A DNA stretch of 8,445 nucleotides from Rubrivivax sp. Its GTDB lineage: Bacteria > Pseudomonadota > Gammaproteobacteria > Burkholderiales > Burkholderiaceae_C. The stretch covers positions 1 to 8,445 of the forward strand of contig JAIXSD010000558.1 of the NCBI GenBank assembly GCA_027484885.1, given 5' to 3'. The position numbers and the translations under genes are program-made. The notes below the pieces were generated by a model, which ran no database searches, was not told where the DNA came from, and saw only the letters and a program-made list of their open reading frames with translations. Below, piece by piece: positions 6,676-8,445 of this stretch (the first letter of the stretch is position 1; each line of letters starts with the position of its first letter).

Positions 6676-6682
6676 ACCTCCT
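6676..6682 (-). promoter_or_regulatory. Strong ribosome binding site of yccA
   Basis: AGGAGGT on the minus strand, 5 nt before the ATG at 6670. It fixes the start 20 codons inside the longest open frame. Confidence 0.9.
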
Positions 6683-6733
6683 GAAGACAGGCAGTGGTGT
6701 AGGAGCCTTGAGCTTAGGCAAAGAATCCATCTT

Positions 6734-6781
6734 TAAAAAGAAGAGGATTCAATAGAATTGCTCAGAAAAAAACGAAGTAAG
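6734..6781. repeat. AT-rich repeated element, copy 1 (upstream of yccA)
   Basis: A 48-bp AT-rich stretch that aligns without gaps to 7742-7789 at 35 of 48 positions. The best kept parts on the plus strand are TTAAAAAG at the left end and TTGCTCAGAAAAAA followed two bases later by GAAGT at the right end. It lies 64 bp upstream of the yccA ATG and between terB and yccA, where a promoter is expected. It is most simply read as a shared promoter or regulator site on the minus strand. No clean sigma70 hexamer pair could be assigned within it. Confidence 0.6.
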
Positions 6782-6826
6782 CGGGTGCCGGGAGCAGACC
6801 TCGGACCTGTCGCCGCCGTGCGCAGC

Positions 6827-7249
6827 TCAGTGCGCGGCCTCGCGCTCGAGCGGCACCGGGGGTTCGTGCAGGCCCCAGTGTTCTGCCGCGGCCAGCAGCA
6901 CCAGGGCCTCGCCGTCGGCAATCATCTGATCGGCCTCGACCACGGCCACGCACAGGCCGAGCAGCTTGCGGCGAAGTGCGGGGTCGTCGACCTCCGCCAT
7001 CAACTGCCCGAGGGTCTTGGCATCGAGCCGGCAGACTTCGGCCCAGCTCATGCGTTCCGCCTCCAGCAGGTCTTCGCAGAAGCCGTGCAGCACCTCCTCC
7101 ATGCGCTCCCGGCTCAGCCCGAGTTGCTCGCAGGCGCCGATGCCGGCGATGGTGTCGATTTCGACGCGAGAAAGATGGCCATCGGACAAGGCCGCCAGCG
7201 ACAGGATGCGGGCGGCTGCTTCGGGGCTGTTGCGTGGGTAGCTGCGCAT
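6827..7249 (-). CDS. TerB-like (tellurite resistance TerB fold) protein
   Basis: A 140-residue, mostly helical, acidic soluble protein resembling the TerB fold. TerB-type proteins are small helical domains with acidic metal-binding patches, often with no proven link to tellurite. Two acidic repeats are visible: LSDGHLSRVEIDTI (21-34, with D23 and E30) and EADQMIADGEALVL (105-118, with D107, D112, E114), which fit the DGxxxxxE pattern of the family. There is no signal peptide or membrane helix. The ATG at 7249 is chosen for AAGGAG 8 nt upstream; a longer frame to 7339 would overlap the end of hpf. It follows hpf in the same direction by 86 bp, so the two may be co-transcribed. Assignment rests on motif pattern, so a generic TerB-like label is safest. 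Confidence 0.72.
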   Translation of the reverse strand: MRSYPRNSPEAAARILSLAALSDGHLSRVEIDTIAGIGACEQLGLSRERMEEVLHGFCEDLLEAERMSWAEVCRLDAKTLGQLMAEVDDPALRRKLLGLCVAVVEADQMIADGEALVLLAAAEHWGLHEPPVPLEREAAH

Positions 7250-7257
7250 GGTGAGGG

Positions 7258-7263
7258 CTCCTT
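7258..7263 (-). promoter_or_regulatory. Ribosome binding site of the terB-like gene
   Basis: AAGGAG on the minus strand, 8 nt before the ATG at 7249. It decides the start against a frame 30 codons longer. Confidence 0.8.
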
Positions 7264-7313
7264 GAGAGGGTTGGCTGTGAAGGGCTGGGAGAGCTTGAGG
7301 TTTCGACGGGTGG

Positions 7314-7327
7314 CGGGCCGTGGCCCG
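7314..7327 (-). other. Hairpin just after hpf
   Basis: CGGGCC and GGCCCG are perfect complements separated by 2 nt (read as a 5-bp stem with a 4-nt loop if the inner pair opens). The hairpin sits 8 bp past the hpf stop and before terB. No T-run follows on the minus strand, so partial termination or 3'-end protection of the hpf message are both only possibilities. Confidence 0.3.
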
Positions 7328-7335
7328 GCGCGCGT

Positions 7336-7686
7336 TCAATCCAGCGACGGCACGGGCAGCTGGCGCTTGCCGTTGCTGCGCGGGTGGCTGCGCTGGCGCT
7401 GCCAGGCGCGCACCAGGTTGCGGGCCAGCCGGGCCAGGGCCAGCTCGAAGCTGGCGCGCCAGGAGGTGGCGCAGGCGTGGATCACCAGATGCCCGGCGCC
7501 CTGCGTGTTCAAGGACAGGGTGCAGCGCTTGTCAACGCCGCCGCGCGGGCCGTTGGTGTCGCTCAGGCTGATGTGCGCGCTGGCCGGGTGCAGATCCACC
7601 CGGCGCAAGGCGAAACGCAGGCGCTCGATGACCAGCTCGCGCAGCTGCGCGCCCTCGGGATCACGGGATTCAAAGTGCACTTGCAT
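7336..7686 (-). CDS. HPF/RaiA family ribosome-associated protein
   Basis: A 116-residue protein of the hibernation-promoting factor/RaiA family, which binds the small ribosomal subunit near the decoding site and keeps ribosomes inactive under stress or starvation. Predicted order fits the family beta-alpha-beta-beta-beta-alpha fold: strand 1-9 (MQVHFESRD), helix 10-31, strands about 35-43, 52-60 and 64-72, helix 76-97, then a short basic tail. The block SDTNGPRGGVDKRCTLSL (42-59) is the form seen in many Burkholderiales members. There is no long C-terminal dimerisation domain, so it is a short-type protein. The ATG at 7686 is set by GGAGGT 5 nt upstream. It is divergent from nhaR and followed by terB. 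An AT-rich element shared with yccA lies 56 bp upstream. Confidence 0.88.
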   Translation of the reverse strand: MQVHFESRDPEGAQLRELVIERLRFALRRVDLHPASAHISLSDTNGPRGGVDKRCTLSLNTQGAGHLVIHACATSWRASFELALARLARNLVRAWQRQRSHPRSNGKRQLPVPSLD

Positions 7687-7691
7687 GGCAG

Positions 7692-7697
7692 ACCTCC
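7692..7697 (-). promoter_or_regulatory. Ribosome binding site of hpf
   Basis: GGAGGT on the minus strand, 5 nt before the ATG at 7686. It rules out the longer frame that begins at 7710. Confidence 0.85.
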
Positions 7698-7741
7698 GGT
7701 TTGGGGACAAGGAGCTCGCAGACTAGGGCTCGCGTGTTTTC

Positions 7742-7789
7742 TTAAAAAGCAGACAATGCGGCAGAGTTGTTCACAAAAAACAGAAGTGA
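7742..7789. repeat. AT-rich repeated element, copy 2 (hpf/nhaR intergenic region)
   Basis: Second copy of the element at 6734-6781, in the same orientation (35 of 48 identical, no gaps). The core here is TTGTTCACAAAAAA followed by CAGAAGTGA; TTGT-TC-ACAA at 7767-7776 is a small inverted repeat, and TTC-N10-GAA spans 7770-7785. The copy lies 56 bp upstream of the hpf ATG and 24 bp before the nhaR ATG, so it could control both divergent genes. On the plus strand TTGTTC, 17 bp, TTGCAT (7767-7795) is a weak promoter-like pair for nhaR. Confidence 0.6.
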
Positions 7790-7813
7790 TTGCATGCCAG
7801 TCGGAGCGCGCCC

Positions 7814-8445
7814 ATGAGCCTTGGTTTCAGCTACAAACATCTGTATTACTTCTGGGTGGTGGCCAAGGAAGGCGGCATGTCACGTGGCGCCGAGCGCCTG
7901 GGCATGGCCGTGCAAACGGTCAGCAGCCAGGTGCGCGAGCTGGAGCGCAGCCTCGGCCACGCCTTGCTCAAACCGGCCGGCCGTGGCGTGGCGCTGACCG
8001 AGGCCGGTCAGGCGGCACTGCGCCAGGCCGATGCCATCTTTCAGCTCGGCGAGCAGCTGGAAGACGTGGTGCGCGATGCCGCCAGCGCGCCGGTGCTCCG
8101 GCTGGCGGTGGGCATCTCGGACGGTCTGCCCAAGCTGGCCGTGCGCCGGCTCTTGATGCCGGTGACCAGCGCGCCGAATTTGCGCCTCTATTGCCATGAG
8201 GATCAGTTCGAAGGCCTGCTCAGCGACCTGGCCCTGCACCGCCTTGATGTGGTGCTGGCCGACCGGCCGGCGCCGCCCAACCCCAGCCTCAAGGTCTACA
8301 GCCATTCGCTCGGCGCCTCGCCCCTGGCCTGGTATGCGCCCGAGGTCTGGTTCGAGCAGGCCTCGGCCAACTTCCCGGCCTCGCTGGCTCAGGTGCCGGT
8401 GCTGCTGCCGATTCACCATGCGGCGGTGCGGCCGCGCATCGACCA
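7814..8445 (+). CDS. nhaR: LysR-family regulator, NhaR type (cut by right edge)
   Basis: The first 210 residues of a LysR-type transcription factor. The N-terminus (YKHLYYFWVVAKEGGMSRGA, 7-26) closely follows E. coli NhaR, the sodium-responsive activator of the nhaA antiporter gene. The winged helix-turn-helix covers about 8-65, with the recognition helix near TVSSQVRELERSLG (35-48) and the wing ending in GRGVALTEAG (56-65). The start of the ligand-binding domain follows (LRLAVGISDGLPKLAVRRLL, 95-114; LSDLALHRLDVVLADRP, 136-152). The remaining roughly 90 residues lie outside the window. CGGAG (7802-7806) 7 nt before the ATG is a fair ribosome site. It is divergent from hpf, the usual LysR layout, which makes the shared region a likely binding site. 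Whether it senses sodium here is inference from the family. Confidence 0.9.
   Translation, partial: MSLGFSYKHLYYFWVVAKEGGMSRGAERLGMAVQTVSSQVRELERSLGHALLKPAGRGVALTEAGQAALRQADAIFQLGEQLEDVVRDAASAPVLRLAVGISDGLPKLAVRRLLMPVTSAPNLRLYCHEDQFEGLLSDLALHRLDVVLADRPAPPNPSLKVYSHSLGASPLAWYAPEVWFEQASANFPASLAQVPVLLPIHHAAVRPRID

Noticed and set aside
6734..6781. Reading the minus-strand T-run at 6765-6773 as the intrinsic terminator of terB
   Set aside because: No good stem precedes it, and the same T-run occurs in the second copy upstream of hpf, where no minus-strand gene would need terminating.
7384..8199. A 271-residue plus-strand frame overlapping hpf and nhaR
   Set aside because: It is out of frame with the clear NhaR coding sequence and antisense to hpf; no family resemblance.

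Overview
The window is about 8.4 kb of high-GC DNA with a strong G/C bias at third codon positions. Protein content (CphA with a partner ABC transporter and DUF1854 protein, a Burkholderiales-style HPF/RaiA protein, NhaR) points to a betaproteobacterium of the order Burkholderiales, possibly near Roseateles, Rubrivivax or Ideonella. The genus cannot be fixed from the sequence. Nine protein genes are supported, two of them cut by the window edges. No tRNA, rRNA, CRISPR array, insertion sequence or prophage gene was seen.

Region 1 (1-4026) is a cyanophycin locus. The 5' part of a cyanophycin synthetase gene (cphA) lies on the minus strand. A 238-bp intergenic region separates it from a divergent two-gene operon on the plus strand: a fused membrane/ATPase ABC exporter half with an unusual cytosolic N-terminus (PH-like segment plus four-cysteine zinc ribbon), then a DUF1854 protein. 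The conserved link between these two families and cphA suggests a role in handling the Asp-Arg storage polymer, but the substrate is unknown.

Region 2 (4033-6670) is a minus-strand run of membrane proteins: yccA (Bax inhibitor-1 family), a 51-residue small membrane protein not picked up by ordinary length cut-offs, an ExoD-family protein whose GTG start overlaps the small gene's stop, and an SbtA-type sodium-dependent bicarbonate permease. It converges on the cyanophycin operon with only 6 bp between stop codons.

Region 3 (6671-8445) holds a minus-strand pair, an HPF/RaiA ribosome-associated protein followed by a TerB-like protein, and a divergent nhaR-type LysR regulator that runs off the right edge.

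The most notable non-coding signal is a roughly 48-bp AT-rich element present twice, 1008 bp apart, in the same orientation. One copy lies 56 bp upstream of the hpf start, in the region shared with nhaR, and one lies 64 bp upstream of the yccA start. It may be a shared promoter or operator joining hpf-terB and yccA-(small protein)-exoD in one regulon, possibly under the adjacent LysR regulator. A second signal is a set of mutually exclusive GC-rich hairpins just before the ABC gene start.
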